DNA of 64,000 nt from Acidisoma sp965199065. Its GTDB lineage: Bacteria > Pseudomonadota > Alphaproteobacteria > Acetobacterales > Acetobacteraceae. The stretch spans positions 744,001-808,000 of the forward strand of contig NZ_CBDAQN010000001.1 of NCBI RefSeq assembly GCF_965199065.1, given 5' to 3'. Each line of letters begins with the position of its first letter. Position 1 is the first letter of the stretch. The notes beneath the pieces are model-generated. The model saw only the letters and a program-made list of their open reading frames with translations. It was not told the DNA's origin and made no database searches. Positions 50,528-59,931 of this stretch are shown here, one piece after another. Made by a program: the position numbers and the translations under genes.

Positions 50528-53484
50528 TGTGCTGCTCCTTTTTGCGGTCTCGGCTGCATCTCGGCTGCCGCCGGATCACCGATATGCCGGATGAAGATGC
50601 TGCGAACCAGTGCCGCCGTTCGGTCGATGCGTGCGCGGAGGCCGGCCATGGTCGCCTCTCCGGTGGCGGCGAGCACGATCCGGGCCGAGGCCTCCGCCGT
50701 GTCCGGGGCGATCGCCGGCCCCACGGTCAGCCGCTGCATGCTCTGGATCGTCCGCCACAGATGGTCGGCCTCGATCAGCGCCGCCCCATCCTCGGGCAGC
50801 AGCACACCGAGATCGACCAGATTGTGGAGCGCGATACGGGTCGTGGTGCTCCGGAGATCGGGCCGCTCGGCGCAGTGGATGAGTTGCAGGACCTGGGTGA
50901 CGAACTCCACCTCCATCTGGCCGCCCGGCCGCAGCTTCACGTCCCACGGTCCGTGCGCGGGGAGGTCGCGCAGCAGACGGCGCCGCATCTCCAGCGCATC
51001 CTGTCGCATCACCTCCGGGACACGCCGCGGGCGCAGCGCCTCGCTCAGCGCCGCCTCCACCAGCGGGCGGAACTGATCGACGCCGGCCACGACGCGGGCG
51101 CGGGTCAGCGCCATCTGCTCCCAGGTCCAGGCGCGGTCGGCGTGGTAGGCACGGAAGGCGCCAAGGCTCACCGCCACCGGCCCCTGGTTGCCCGAGGGCC
51201 GCAGTCGCATGTCGACGCGGTAAAGTGGCCCTTCGACGCCCTGGGCCGTCAATGCGCCGGTAAAGGCAGTGACCAGGCGGCCGATCCACTGGCTCGGGGC
51301 GAGCGGCTTCGGTCCCTGGCTTTCCTCCGCCTCCTCCGGCCGGTCGTAGATCAGCATGAGATCGAGGTCCGAGCCGGGCATCATCTCCCGTCCGCCGCCC
51401 TTGCCGAGGAGCACGATGGCGAAGGCGATCCCCCTCAGCCAGCCGTAGCGGTCGGTGTGGCTGGCCACGACCGCGCCGAGGATCGTCGACAGCGCCGCAT
51501 CGGCGAGGGCGGTGCGCGCGAGGCCGGCGGCGTCCACGTCCAGACGGCCTTCCAGCTGAGCCACGCCGATGCGGAAATGCTCCTCGCTGACGAAGTGGCG
51601 GGTCAGCGCGATGGTGTCCTCCAGCGTCATCGCATCGACCAGCTGGCGGCGCAGCATGCGGGCGGGGTCGGCCCGCACCTCCTCGGATCCCAGCAGCCCT
51701 TCGAGCGCGCCGGGATGTCCCGCGAGATGATCCGAAAGCCCGGGCGCCGCGCCGAGCAGCACGGCGATGCGGTCGATCAGCGCCGGATTGCGCTGGAACA
51801 GCGACAGCAGCTGGATGCCGGCGGGGAGACGCGCGATGAAATGGTCGAAGCGTGCAAAGGACTGGTCGGGCTGCGGCTGGCTGGCGATCGCCTCGAGGAT
51901 GCGCGGCAGCAGCCCCTCGAGCAACGCCCTTGCCCGCTCGGATCGCAGCGCGCGCGGCCGGCCTGCCATCCAGCGCCGGATGATCTCGACGACACGAATG
52001 GGATCGGTGAAGCCGAGGTCGGCGAGACGGGTGACGGTCTTGTCCGGCGGCGGCGCGCCGAGGGTGCCGACCTCGAGATCGTCGAGATCGTTTCCGGCTT
52101 CGAAGAAGCTGTCATAGAGCGCCTGCACGGCGAGAAGGTGCGACAGCAGGGTGTCGGCGAAGGCGCGGGGGCTTTCATAACCCATGAAGGTCGCGAGCGC
52201 GGCAAAGCTCTCGGTGGTTGCCGGCAGGGCGTGGGTCTGACGGTCCGCCACCATCTGCACCCGGTGCTCGACCTGGCGCAGGAACCGGTAGGCGCGGGTG
52301 AGGGTGGCGGCGGTATCGCTCGACATATGGCCGAGCCGGGTCAGCAGCCGCAGCGCCGGCAAGGTGGCGCCGACGCGCAGGATAGGTTCCCGCCCACCCC
52401 AGACAAGTTGTTGCGACTGAGCAAGGAACTCGATCTCCCGGATGCCGCCGCGGCCGATCTTGAGGTCATGCGCGAGCAGCCGGATGACGGGGTCGGCGCC
52501 GCCGGGAATCGGCCCGCCGCGATGCGCGTCGATCCGGCGCTTCATGGCGTGGATGTCGGCGATAGCCGCGAAATCGAGGTGACGCCGCCAGACGAAGGGC
52601 CGCAGCGCGTCGAGCAGGCTCGCGCCAAGACCAAGGTCGCCCGCGACGGGCCGCGCCTTGATGAGCGCCAGACGCTCCCAGTTGCGGCCGACCGTTTCGT
52701 AGTAGGTCAGCGCCGTCTGCACGGAGACGGCGAGGGGCATCGCGGCCGGGTCGGGCCGCAGTCGGAGGTCGACGCGGAAGACGTAGCTGCCGCCCTCGCG
52801 GGCTTCCATCAGCTTGACCAGATCCCTGGCTAGCCGCGTGTAGATCGCGCCTATAGTCTCTGCCGGAAACGCAACGGCCGCCGGGTCATAGAAGACGATG
52901 AGGTCGATATCGCTCGAATAGTTCAGCTCCCGGCCGCCGAGCTTGCCGAGCGCCAGGATGATAAGTCCACTGCCCTGCACCGGGTCGCTATCCGGGTTCG
53001 ACAGGGCGATGGCGCCGCGCGCATGGGCCGCCAGCAGCAGGTGGCGGAGGCCGAGTTGCAGTGTCATCTCGGCGAGGCGCGACAGCGCGCCGGTGACGCG
53101 GGAGAGCGGCAGGACGCCGCCGATGTCCCCGAGCGCGACCGCCAGCGCCACCTGGCGCTTCGCCTCGCGCATCGCGGCGCCGACCCGCGCGCCGGACGTG
53201 CGGGGATCGGTTTGCACAAGGCGCGCGAAGGCATGGTCGATGCCGGCGCCGGCGCCGTCCGTCGCGACACGGAGCAGCGTCTCCGGCTCGCGCAAGGCGA
53301 GGTCGGAGAGGTAGCCGCTATTGCCGCCGACGGCGCGCAGCATCGCCAGCGGGGCAGGCTGGAACGCACTGCCGAACGGCGCGGCCGCCACTTCGAACCG
53401 CTCCAGAAACCGGTCGGCCGCGTCCGCGTCCGCGGGCTCGGGCCAGCGGAAGGGCGGGGCCTGTGGATTGTCTGCATCCGTCAT
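50524..53484 (-). CDS. glnE: Bifunctional glutamine synthetase adenylyltransferase/deadenylylase
   Basis: A 986-residue two-headed nucleotidyltransferase that attaches AMP to glutamine synthetase and removes it, in response to PII and glutamine. The N-terminal deadenylylase core has ELNYSSDIDLIVFYDP near residue 190; the C-terminal adenylylase core has GGREMMPGSDLDLMLIYDRP near 700. Both keep the D-x-D metal pair. It is the nitrogen-control partner for amine and pyrimidine catabolic genes elsewhere in the window. Its start codon is only 17 bases from that of the divergent AsmA-like gene. Confidence 0.96.
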   Translation of the reverse strand: MTDADNPQAPPFRWPEPADADAADRFLERFEVAAAPFGSAFQPAPLAMLRAVGGNSGYLSDLALREPETLLRVATDGAGAGIDHAFARLVQTDPRTSGARVGAAMREAKRQVALAVALGDIGGVLPLSRVTGALSRLAEMTLQLGLRHLLLAAHARGAIALSNPDSDPVQGSGLIILALGKLGGRELNYSSDIDLIVFYDPAAVAFPAETIGAIYTRLARDLVKLMEAREGGSYVFRVDLRLRPDPAAMPLAVSVQTALTYYETVGRNWERLALIKARPVAGDLGLGASLLDALRPFVWRRHLDFAAIADIHAMKRRIDAHRGGPIPGGADPVIRLLAHDLKIGRGGIREIEFLAQSQQLVWGGREPILRVGATLPALRLLTRLGHMSSDTAATLTRAYRFLRQVEHRVQMVADRQTHALPATTESFAALATFMGYESPRAFADTLLSHLLAVQALYDSFFEAGNDLDDLEVGTLGAPPPDKTVTRLADLGFTDPIRVVEIIRRWMAGRPRALRSERARALLEGLLPRILEAIASQPQPDQSFARFDHFIARLPAGIQLLSLFQRNPALIDRIAVLLGAAPGLSDHLAGHPGALEGLLGSEEVRADPARMLRRQLVDAMTLEDTIALTRHFVSEEHFRIGVAQLEGRLDVDAAGLARTALADAALSTILGAVVASHTDRYGWLRGIAFAIVLLGKGGGREMMPGSDLDLMLIYDRPEEAEESQGPKPLAPSQWIGRLVTAFTGALTAQGVEGPLYRVDMRLRPSGNQGPVAVSLGAFRAYHADRAWTWEQMALTRARVVAGVDQFRPLVEAALSEALRPRRVPEVMRQDALEMRRRLLRDLPAHGPWDVKLRPGGQMEVEFVTQVLQLIHCAERPDLRSTTTRIALHNLVDLGVLLPEDGAALIEADHLWRTIQSMQRLTVGPAIAPDTAEASARIVLAATGEATMAGLRARIDRTAALVRSIFIRHIGDPAAAEMQPRPQKGAAQ

Positions 53485-53501
53485 GCGGAACGAGGCTGGG
53501 C

Positions 53502-56500
53502 ATGAGCGACCGCAACGGTCAAGGGTTGGGTCAGGAGTGGACCCGGGAGTGGGGTGAGGACCGGAAACGGGACCTCGAATATGATCGATCGTGGGAAGTG
53601 CGCCCGCAGCGGCGCGGCGGGCGCTGGTGGCGCTGGCCGGGCACGGCGCTCATCCTGCTCGTCGAGGCGATCCTGTTCATCGTGGTCATCGGCGGCACGG
53701 CGCTCGCCTGGCGGGCGGCGCAGGGGCCGGTCAACCTGTCGCTTTTGCTGCCCAAGATAGGGCGGGCGATCGCGCTGGCGGCACCCCAGCTCGACGTGTC
53801 GATCGGCCAGCTCGCCGTTGCCTGGAAGGGCTTCACCCAGGGGCCTGACCAACCGGTGCAGGTTACGGCGTCGGCTATCCGCGTGGACGAGCCGGGCGCC
53901 CAGCGAACAGTCGCCATAGCCCGGTTGAGCCTCGATCTTTCGGCCGCCTGGGCGGTGCGCGGGGTTCTGGCGCCGCGCAGCGTGACGCTGGTGGAGCCAT
54001 CGCTCACGCAGCGGCGCTGGTCGGCACTGCCGCCGCAAGGCCCGCAGCCGCTGGTAGGGCGGCCGATCTCGGCGCACGACATGATCACGGTGCTCGAGCG
54101 GCCGCCTGAGACCGACCGCCATCTGGTGAAGGTAAGGCCGGCCTCGCTCTCCGAGCTGACGCGGGTCACGATCCTCGGCGGACAGATACTGGTGGAGCCC
54201 GCGGCCGCCACGCCGGACGGAAAATCACTCCACGGGTTCAACATCGCGGGCGTCGTCACCCGCGGAGCCGCGGGTGGGCTCTCCGGCCGAGTTTCGGGGA
54301 ATGTCTCGGTGATCGCGAGCGGGCAGCCGGCGCCGACCGAGCCGCCGGCTGTGGCCGGCACTCCGGCGGTTTCGGCGACTGTGACGCTCGGCACCACCGG
54401 GATCGCCCGTGTTCTGGCGCAGGCCCGTGTCGATGACCCGGCGGCGCTGGTGGCCGCCATCGCGCCGCCCCAGAACGGCCCGAACGGCATACCCATCCCG
54501 TCGATGCCGTTGCGGCTGACGGCGGATGTCACCACCGCGCCCGACCTCACCGTCACCGCGCTGAAGGCGACCGTCACCGGAACCCAGGGCAACGTGCTCG
54601 TAGATGGCGCACGTATCCCGGTCAGCGGCCTCGTGCTCGGGGTGACCGGCGACCGAGATCATCTTGCGGTGGACCCCGGCTCTCATGTCGCGTTCGGCGC
54701 GGTCAGCGCGCAGCCGCCACCGACGCTGGCCCTCGGCGGCAGCGCCCAGCTCTCCAAAAGCGGCGTGACGGCTGAGGTCACCCTCGGCATCGATCACGTG
54801 GCGAGCGACGATCTGCCGGCCTACTGGCCGCCTGACGTGGCGCCCGGCGCCCGCAAGTGGATCAGCGCCCAGGTGCATGACGGGCTGCTGCATGACGGCG
54901 CCTTCCAGATCGGCCTCAGCAGCGGCCCGAATTTCGCGAACCTGGGCGTCGGTTCGGCGAGTGGCGCCGTGCAGGCGAACGGCCTCACCGTGATCTGGCT
55001 ACCGCCGCTGCCGCCGATGACGGCGGTGCAGGGGTCGATCGCGCTGCTCGGGCCGGATGCCGTCGGCGTCACCGTGACCGGCGCGAGCCAGGGCGATCTT
55101 CGCGTCGGCCAGAGCACGATGGTGATCACCGGGCTCTCGGCGCCGGAGCAGATCGGCGCGATCACGGTCAATGTCGCAGGTCCGGTGGCGACGGTGCTCA
55201 CCCTCCTCAACCAGCCGCGGCTGCATCTGCTGAAAAGCGTGCCGGTGCCGCTGAAGGCGACGAGCGGCACGATCGCCACCAACGTCGCGCTGACCCTGCC
55301 CCTCGATGCGAAGGTGACCCTCGCCCAGATCCAGGCGAAGGTTCACGCCGACATCGAGAACCTCGCTCTGCAGAACCTGGCGCTCGGCCGCAGCCTGACG
55401 GGCGGCCAGTTCACCATCGACGCCGACACCAATGCCCTAAAGCTGACGGGCGCCGCGGCTCTGGCGTCCATCCCTATGCAGCTGACGCTCGACGCGGATC
55501 TTACGGCCGGGCCGCCGACGCAGGTGATCGCCAATGTCGCGCTGACCGCGACCGCCGACCAGGTGGCGCTGGCCAAGGCCGGCATCCCGACCGCCGGCGT
55601 TTTGAAGGGCCCCGCTCAGTTTGCCCTCGCACTGAAAGCGACCCGGGGGGGACGAACCGATATCAACGCCAAGATCACGCTGCCGGAGGCCAATCTCCAG
55701 GTGGCGCCGATAAGCTGGTCCGGAGGCGCCGGCCAGGCGACCGCCACCGCTCATGTCGCCCTCCAGGGCTCGCAGATCGTGGCGCTCGACAGCATCAAGC
55801 TCCAGGCGCCGGACGCCGCGCTGAAGGTCCACAGTGTCTTCGCGGAGGGGCGGCTATCGACCTTGTTCGTCGACAGGCTTCTGCTCGGGCGCACCGATCT
55901 GCATGGTAGCCTGGGCTTCCCCGCGCATACGGGCGACCCTTACGTGGTCGATGTGGCGGGGCCGGCGCTCGATTTGTCGAAAGTCTGGGGTGGCGGCGTC
56001 AAACCGCAGCCGAGCGTGGCGCCGGCGAACCAAGCGCTCTCGACGATTTCCTCCAAGGCAGAGTTTCAGGCGCATCCGCCGTGGCGGGCACAGGTCGCGC
56101 TCGACCGCATCCTGTTCGGGACGCTGCCGAATGGCGGCTCCCGCGAACTCGACCATGTCAGCGGTCTCGTCGTGAACAACGGCGTGGTGGTGCAGAGCGC
56201 GCAGGTCGCCTTCATGGTCGAGCCTTCGCGCAGCCAGGCGCATCTCAGCATCGTGCCGGATGGGAATGGCAGCCGCAGCGTGACGCTGACGAGCGGTGAC
56301 TTCGGTGGCCTGCTGAAGGCGACGAACGCCTATGACCTGGTAAGCGGCGGGGTATTGCGGATCGACGGCACCTATGACGACCGCGTGCCGAACCATCCGC
56401 TGAGCGGCACCTGCGAGATGGACAGCTTCACGCTTGGGGACGCGCCGACTGCCGCCCGCGTTCTGGCGGCGATGACGCTCTACGGCGTCGTGGATCTTCT

Positions 56501-56855
56501 ACACGGCAAGGGGCTGTTCTTCCGCAAGCTGATCATGCCGTTCCACCTGGCGGATCAGCGGCTGCAGTTGACGCAGGCGCGGGCCTACAGCTCGTCCCTG
56601 GGTCTGACGGCACATGGCTCGATCGACCTGCCGCATAACCGCTTCGACATCCTGGGCACGATCGTCCCGGCCTATTTCTTCAATTCGCTGCTCGGGAACA
56701 TCCCGCTGATCGGCAAATATTTCAGCCCGGAAAAGGGCGGCGGCGTGTTCGCGGCGAAATACGAGTTGGTCGGACCCATCGATAACCCGCAGGTCCACGT
56801 CTATCCGTCGTCGCTCATCACCCCGGGCTTCCTGCGCGGCGTGTTCGGACATTGA
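53502..56855 (+). CDS. AsmA/YhdP-like large envelope protein (DUF3971)
   Basis: A 1117-residue protein with a polar N-terminus, one membrane anchor (about residues 47-69, ALILLVEAILFIVVIGGTAL) and a very long beta-rich periplasmic part. The C-terminal region (LRIDGTYDD, then GTCEMDSFTLGDAPTAARVL, ending GVFAAKYELVGPIDNPQVHV) is the AsmA-like C-terminal domain of the YhdP branch. These repeating-groove proteins are thought to move phospholipids to the outer membrane. The ATG at 53502 has GAGG 6 bases upstream. It overlaps nothing but faces glnE at 17 bases. Confidence 0.87.
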   Translation: MSDRNGQGLGQEWTREWGEDRKRDLEYDRSWEVRPQRRGGRWWRWPGTALILLVEAILFIVVIGGTALAWRAAQGPVNLSLLLPKIGRAIALAAPQLDVSIGQLAVAWKGFTQGPDQPVQVTASAIRVDEPGAQRTVAIARLSLDLSAAWAVRGVLAPRSVTLVEPSLTQRRWSALPPQGPQPLVGRPISAHDMITVLERPPETDRHLVKVRPASLSELTRVTILGGQILVEPAAATPDGKSLHGFNIAGVVTRGAAGGLSGRVSGNVSVIASGQPAPTEPPAVAGTPAVSATVTLGTTGIARVLAQARVDDPAALVAAIAPPQNGPNGIPIPSMPLRLTADVTTAPDLTVTALKATVTGTQGNVLVDGARIPVSGLVLGVTGDRDHLAVDPGSHVAFGAVSAQPPPTLALGGSAQLSKSGVTAEVTLGIDHVASDDLPAYWPPDVAPGARKWISAQVHDGLLHDGAFQIGLSSGPNFANLGVGSASGAVQANGLTVIWLPPLPPMTAVQGSIALLGPDAVGVTVTGASQGDLRVGQSTMVITGLSAPEQIGAITVNVAGPVATVLTLLNQPRLHLLKSVPVPLKATSGTIATNVALTLPLDAKVTLAQIQAKVHADIENLALQNLALGRSLTGGQFTIDADTNALKLTGAAALASIPMQLTLDADLTAGPPTQVIANVALTATADQVALAKAGIPTAGVLKGPAQFALALKATRGGRTDINAKITLPEANLQVAPISWSGGAGQATATAHVALQGSQIVALDSIKLQAPDAALKVHSVFAEGRLSTLFVDRLLLGRTDLHGSLGFPAHTGDPYVVDVAGPALDLSKVWGGGVKPQPSVAPANQALSTISSKAEFQAHPPWRAQVALDRILFGTLPNGGSRELDHVSGLVVNNGVVVQSAQVAFMVEPSRSQAHLSIVPDGNGSRSVTLTSGDFGGLLKATNAYDLVSGGVLRIDGTYDDRVPNHPLSGTCEMDSFTLGDAPTAARVLAAMTLYGVVDLLHGKGLFFRKLIMPFHLADQRLQLTQARAYSSSLGLTAHGSIDLPHNRFDILGTIVPAYFFNSLLGNIPLIGKYFSPEKGGGVFAAKYELVGPIDNPQVHVYPSSLITPGFLRGVFGH

Positions 56856-56858
56856 GCG

Positions 56859-56892
56859 CGCAGAACCATCGGGCACGCAGAACCATTGGGCG
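56859..56892. repeat. Two tandem 17-base units after the AsmA-like gene
   Basis: CGCAGAACCATCGGGCA (56859-56875) is followed at once by CGCAGAACCATTGGGCG (56876-56892), differing at two bases. It fills most of the 44-base gap between convergent genes. This is probably a small local duplication. Confidence 0.7.
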
Positions 56893-56899
56893 GCTTCCC

Positions 56900-57352
56900 C
56901 TAAGATTGCGCCTGCCAGGGCTGCGGTACACGGCGCGTCATGAGAAAGCCCGGCTCGACCTCGGAGAAGCCGTATCGGCGGTAGAACTCATGGGCGTCCC
57001 TGGTGGCGAGCACCCAGGTTCTGACGGCGGAGAAGCAGGGTTCGGCGAGCACCGTCTCGACCATCCAGCGGGCAAGATGGCGGCCGCGGAACGCTTCCAG
57101 CACGAAGACATCCAGAAGATAGCCGATCGCCACGTGATCGGTGAGGACGCGCATGTAGCCGATCTGCCTGAGCGGCTCGCCGTGCTCGGCAAGGTAGAGG
57201 CCGAAGGGATGCGAATGGCGGGCCGCGCTCTCCACCGTCTCGCGCGGAATGCCGGGCGCCCAGTAGGCGTTTTTCAGGAAACCGTGGATCACGTCGAAGT
57301 CGAGGCGCGCCCTGTCGTCCGATAGCTCATAGGCGTCGCGGCAGGCGAGCAT
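56900..57352 (-). CDS. GNAT-family N-acetyltransferase
   Basis: A 150-residue acyl-CoA-dependent acetyltransferase. HVAIGYLLDVFVLEAFRGRH is motif B/A with the pyrophosphate-binding FRGRHLARWMVE, and ATRDAHEFYRRYGFSEVEPG the last conserved part (Tyr acid). Acceptor unknown. Its ATG lies 2 bases after the EthD stop, so the two are co-transcribed. Confidence 0.88.
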   Translation of the reverse strand: MLACRDAYELSDDRARLDFDVIHGFLKNAYWAPGIPRETVESAARHSHPFGLYLAEHGEPLRQIGYMRVLTDHVAIGYLLDVFVLEAFRGRHLARWMVETVLAEPCFSAVRTWVLATRDAHEFYRRYGFSEVEPGFLMTRRVPQPWQAQS

Positions 57353-57354
57353 GG

Positions 57355-57675
57355 TCAGGCCGGGTCCACCATCTCGCCGATGACGACGACCGGCGTCAGG
57401 TTCGTGAAATTCGGGACGTCTCCGAAGACAGGGCCGCCTTCGGCCGCCACGGCGTCGCGGAACTGCTGGGCCGTGTCGAATTCGAGGTTGGCGATGATGC
57501 CGAACTTCGCGTCGCCGCCGGACTGGTCACTGACGCCTCTCAAGACCCGCCAGCTGCGGAGCCCGAAAGGTTTGAACTTCTCCTCGACCAGCGGCATGTG
57601 CTTGGCCATGTAATAGGCGAGATCGAATGTCGAACCTGCCGTCGTCTCGTAGAGCACGGTGATGGTGGTCGCCAT
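57355..57675 (-). CDS. EthD-family small dimeric protein
   Basis: A 106-residue ferredoxin-like alpha/beta protein of the EthD family (dimeric alpha-beta barrel), with TITVLYETTAGSTFDLAYYM at the start and FGLRSWRVLRGVSD and FDTAQQFRDAVAA following. EthD was found in ether degradation, but most homologues have no proven reaction. It is co-transcribed with the acetyltransferase gene. Confidence 0.85.
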   Translation of the reverse strand: MATTITVLYETTAGSTFDLAYYMAKHMPLVEEKFKPFGLRSWRVLRGVSDQSGGDAKFGIIANLEFDTAQQFRDAVAAEGGPVFGDVPNFTNLTPVVVIGEMVDPA

Positions 57676-57891
57676 GTCAGCCTCCGGAATTACGTCCGAA
57701 CAGAATGCAGAGCGGGCGCGAGGATGACAATGCCCGGCCGAACAGCGCGTCTTCGACGGCGGCCGTCCGCGCTTCTCGTCCTGGGCGGCATCATGTCAGT
57801 TCGACCAAGTCTGCGGTCGCTCGTTGCCGCACGGCGGGCCAGCCGTCATCATGGGCTCGTGAAAACATCTGATCAGCGAGACCCGGGTGCG

Positions 57892-58530
57892 ATGCACGCC
57901 TTTCCCAACCTGACCGTCGTCGACCACCCTCTGGTGCAGCACAAGCTCACCCTGATGCGCAGGCGGGAGAAATCCACCAAGGAGTTCCGCCTCCTGCTGC
58001 GCGAAACCAGCCTGCTGCTCGGCTACGAGGTGATGCGCGACATGCCCCTGCAGATGGTGCCGATCGAGACGCCACTGGAACCCATGATGGCGCCCCTGCT
58101 TTCCGGCAAGAAGCTGTGTTTCGTCTCCGTGCTCCGCGCCGGCGGCGGGCTGCTGGAGGGTCTGTTGGACCTCGTGCCCTCGGCCCGTGTCGGCCATGTC
58201 GGCCTTTACCGGGACGCGATCAGCAAGCGGCCGGTGGAATATTTCACCAAGCTGCCGGAGGAGATGGAGGACCGGCTGGTGATCGTCGTCGATCCGATGC
58301 TCGCCACCGGCAACTCGGCGGTCGCGGCGGTCGACGTGGTCAAGCGGGCGGGCGCCAACCATGTCCGCTTCGTCTCGCTCCTCAGCGCGCCGGAAGGCGT
58401 GCAGGTCATGCTCGACGCCCATCCCGACGTGCCGATCTTCACCGGCGCCCTCGACCGGGAACTGGACGAACACGCGTATATCCGGCCCGGGTTGGGCGAC
58501 GCCGGGGACCGGCTGTTCGGCACGAAATAG
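57892..58530 (+). CDS. upp: Uracil phosphoribosyltransferase
   Basis: A 212-residue salvage enzyme making UMP from uracil and PRPP. VVDPMLATGNSAVAAVDVVK is the PRPP site and IRPGLGDAGDRLFGTK the uracil-binding C-terminus; VSVLRAGGGLLEGLLDLVP is also conserved. The ATG at 57892 matches the family N-terminus (VVDHPLVQHKLTLMRR) but has no clear ribosome-binding site; a GTG at 57859 is an alternative. It links to the nucleoside importer and hydrolase and competes with RutA for uracil. Confidence 0.94.
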   Translation: MHAFPNLTVVDHPLVQHKLTLMRRREKSTKEFRLLLRETSLLLGYEVMRDMPLQMVPIETPLEPMMAPLLSGKKLCFVSVLRAGGGLLEGLLDLVPSARVGHVGLYRDAISKRPVEYFTKLPEEMEDRLVIVVDPMLATGNSAVAAVDVVKRAGANHVRFVSLLSAPEGVQVMLDAHPDVPIFTGALDRELDEHAYIRPGLGDAGDRLFGTK

Positions 58531-58608
58531 GGAACATTCCGCTGCCCTTGCCTTCCGGGACGCACGGTTTTACGCCCTCGTCAACGACATCCCCCGGAAG
58601 GAACCGTC

Positions 58609-59889
58609 ATGTCCGCCATTGCCGATATCGTCGCCCGCCAGATCCTCGACAGCCGCGGCAACCCGACCGTGGAGGTGGATGTCTTCCTGGAAACCGGCGC
58701 CATGGGCCGCGCCGCCGTGCCGTCCGGCGCCTCCACCGGCGCCCATGAGGCGGTCGAGCTGCGCGACGGCGACCGCGCCCGCTTCGGCGGCAAAGGCGTG
58801 TTGCAGGCGGTCGCCAATATCGAGGGCGAGATCTTCGAGGCGATCGGCGGCATGGACGCCAGCGAGCAGGTCAAGATCGACAACCTCCTGATCGACCTCG
58901 ACGGCACGCCGAACAAGCGCCGGCTCGGCGCCAACGCGACGCTCGCCGTGTCGCTCGCGATCGCCAAGGCGTCGGCCATCGACTACGACATGCCCCTGTA
59001 CCGTTACCTCGGCGGCGTCGATGCCCGCACCCTGCCGGTGCCGATGATGAACATCATCAATGGTGGCCAGCATGCCGACAACCCGATCGACATCCAGGAA
59101 TTCATGATCATGCCGGTCGGCGCGGCGAGCATTGCCGACGCCGTGCGCACCGGCTCCGAGATTTTCCAGACGCTGAAGAAGGCGCTGCACGACGCCGGCC
59201 ACAACACCAACGTCGGCGACGAGGGCGGGTTCGCGCCCAATATCGGCTCGGCCGAGGCGGCGCTCGATTTCATCTCGATGGCCTGCGAGAAGGCCGGCTA
59301 CCGCCCGGGCGAGGACGTGATGTTCGCGCTCGATGCCGCCTCCACGGAGTTCTACGCCGACGGCGTCTACAAGATGGAAGGCGAGGGCAAGACCTTCGAT
59401 AGCGCCGGCATGGTCGGCTATCTCGAGGCGCTGGTCTCCCGCTATCCGATCCTCTCGATCGAGGATGGCCTCGCGGAGGACGACTGGGAAGGCTGGAAGC
59501 TGCTGACCGAGCGCCTTGGCTCGAAGGTTCAACTGGTCGGCGACGATCTGTTTGTGACCAACCCCGAGCGTCTGCGGCGCGGCATCGCCGAGAAGACCGG
59601 CAACTCCATCCTGGTGAAGGTCAACCAGATCGGCACGCTGACGGAGACGCTCGAGGCGGTCGAGATCGCTCATCGCGCCGGCTTCACCAGCGTCATCAGC
59701 CATCGTTCGGGCGAAACCGAGGACGCAACCATCGCCGACCTCGCGGTCGCCACCAATGCCGGGCAGATCAAGACCGGCAGCCTGGCGCGGACTGACCGGG
59801 TGGCGAAGTACAACCAGCTCATCCGCATCGAGGCGGCGCTGGGCTCGACGGCGCGCTACGCGGGCCGCACGATCCTGCGGGGGAGTTAA
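58609..59889 (+). CDS. eno: Enolase
   Basis: A 426-residue glycolytic enzyme converting 2-phosphoglycerate to phosphoenolpyruvate. GAHEAVELRDGD, MNIINGGQHADNPIDIQEFM, LSIEDGLAEDDWEGW, ILVKVNQIGTLTET and ISHRSGETEDATIADLAVAT show all metal and catalytic residues. AAGGA precedes the ATG. A perfect copy of the palindromic repeat begins 5 bases after its stop. Confidence 0.97.
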   Translation: MSAIADIVARQILDSRGNPTVEVDVFLETGAMGRAAVPSGASTGAHEAVELRDGDRARFGGKGVLQAVANIEGEIFEAIGGMDASEQVKIDNLLIDLDGTPNKRRLGANATLAVSLAIAKASAIDYDMPLYRYLGGVDARTLPVPMMNIINGGQHADNPIDIQEFMIMPVGAASIADAVRTGSEIFQTLKKALHDAGHNTNVGDEGGFAPNIGSAEAALDFISMACEKAGYRPGEDVMFALDAASTEFYADGVYKMEGEGKTFDSAGMVGYLEALVSRYPILSIEDGLAEDDWEGWKLLTERLGSKVQLVGDDLFVTNPERLRRGIAEKTGNSILVKVNQIGTLTETLEAVEIAHRAGFTSVISHRSGETEDATIADLAVATNAGQIKTGSLARTDRVAKYNQLIRIEAALGSTARYAGRTILRGS

Positions 59890-59893
59890 TCAA

Positions 59894-59924
59894 GCGGTTC
59901 TTTTTGAGAAAAAGAACCAAAACT
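59894..59924 (+). repeat. Dispersed palindromic repeat, copy 2
   Basis: GCGGTTCTTTTT, loop GAG, AAAAAGAACC, then AAAACT. The stem (59896-59905 with 59909-59918) is a perfect 10 bp, identical to copy 1. It lies between enolase and phyR, which are convergent, so it may act as a shared transcript end. Confidence 0.75.
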
Positions 59925-59931
59925 CTCGTCT

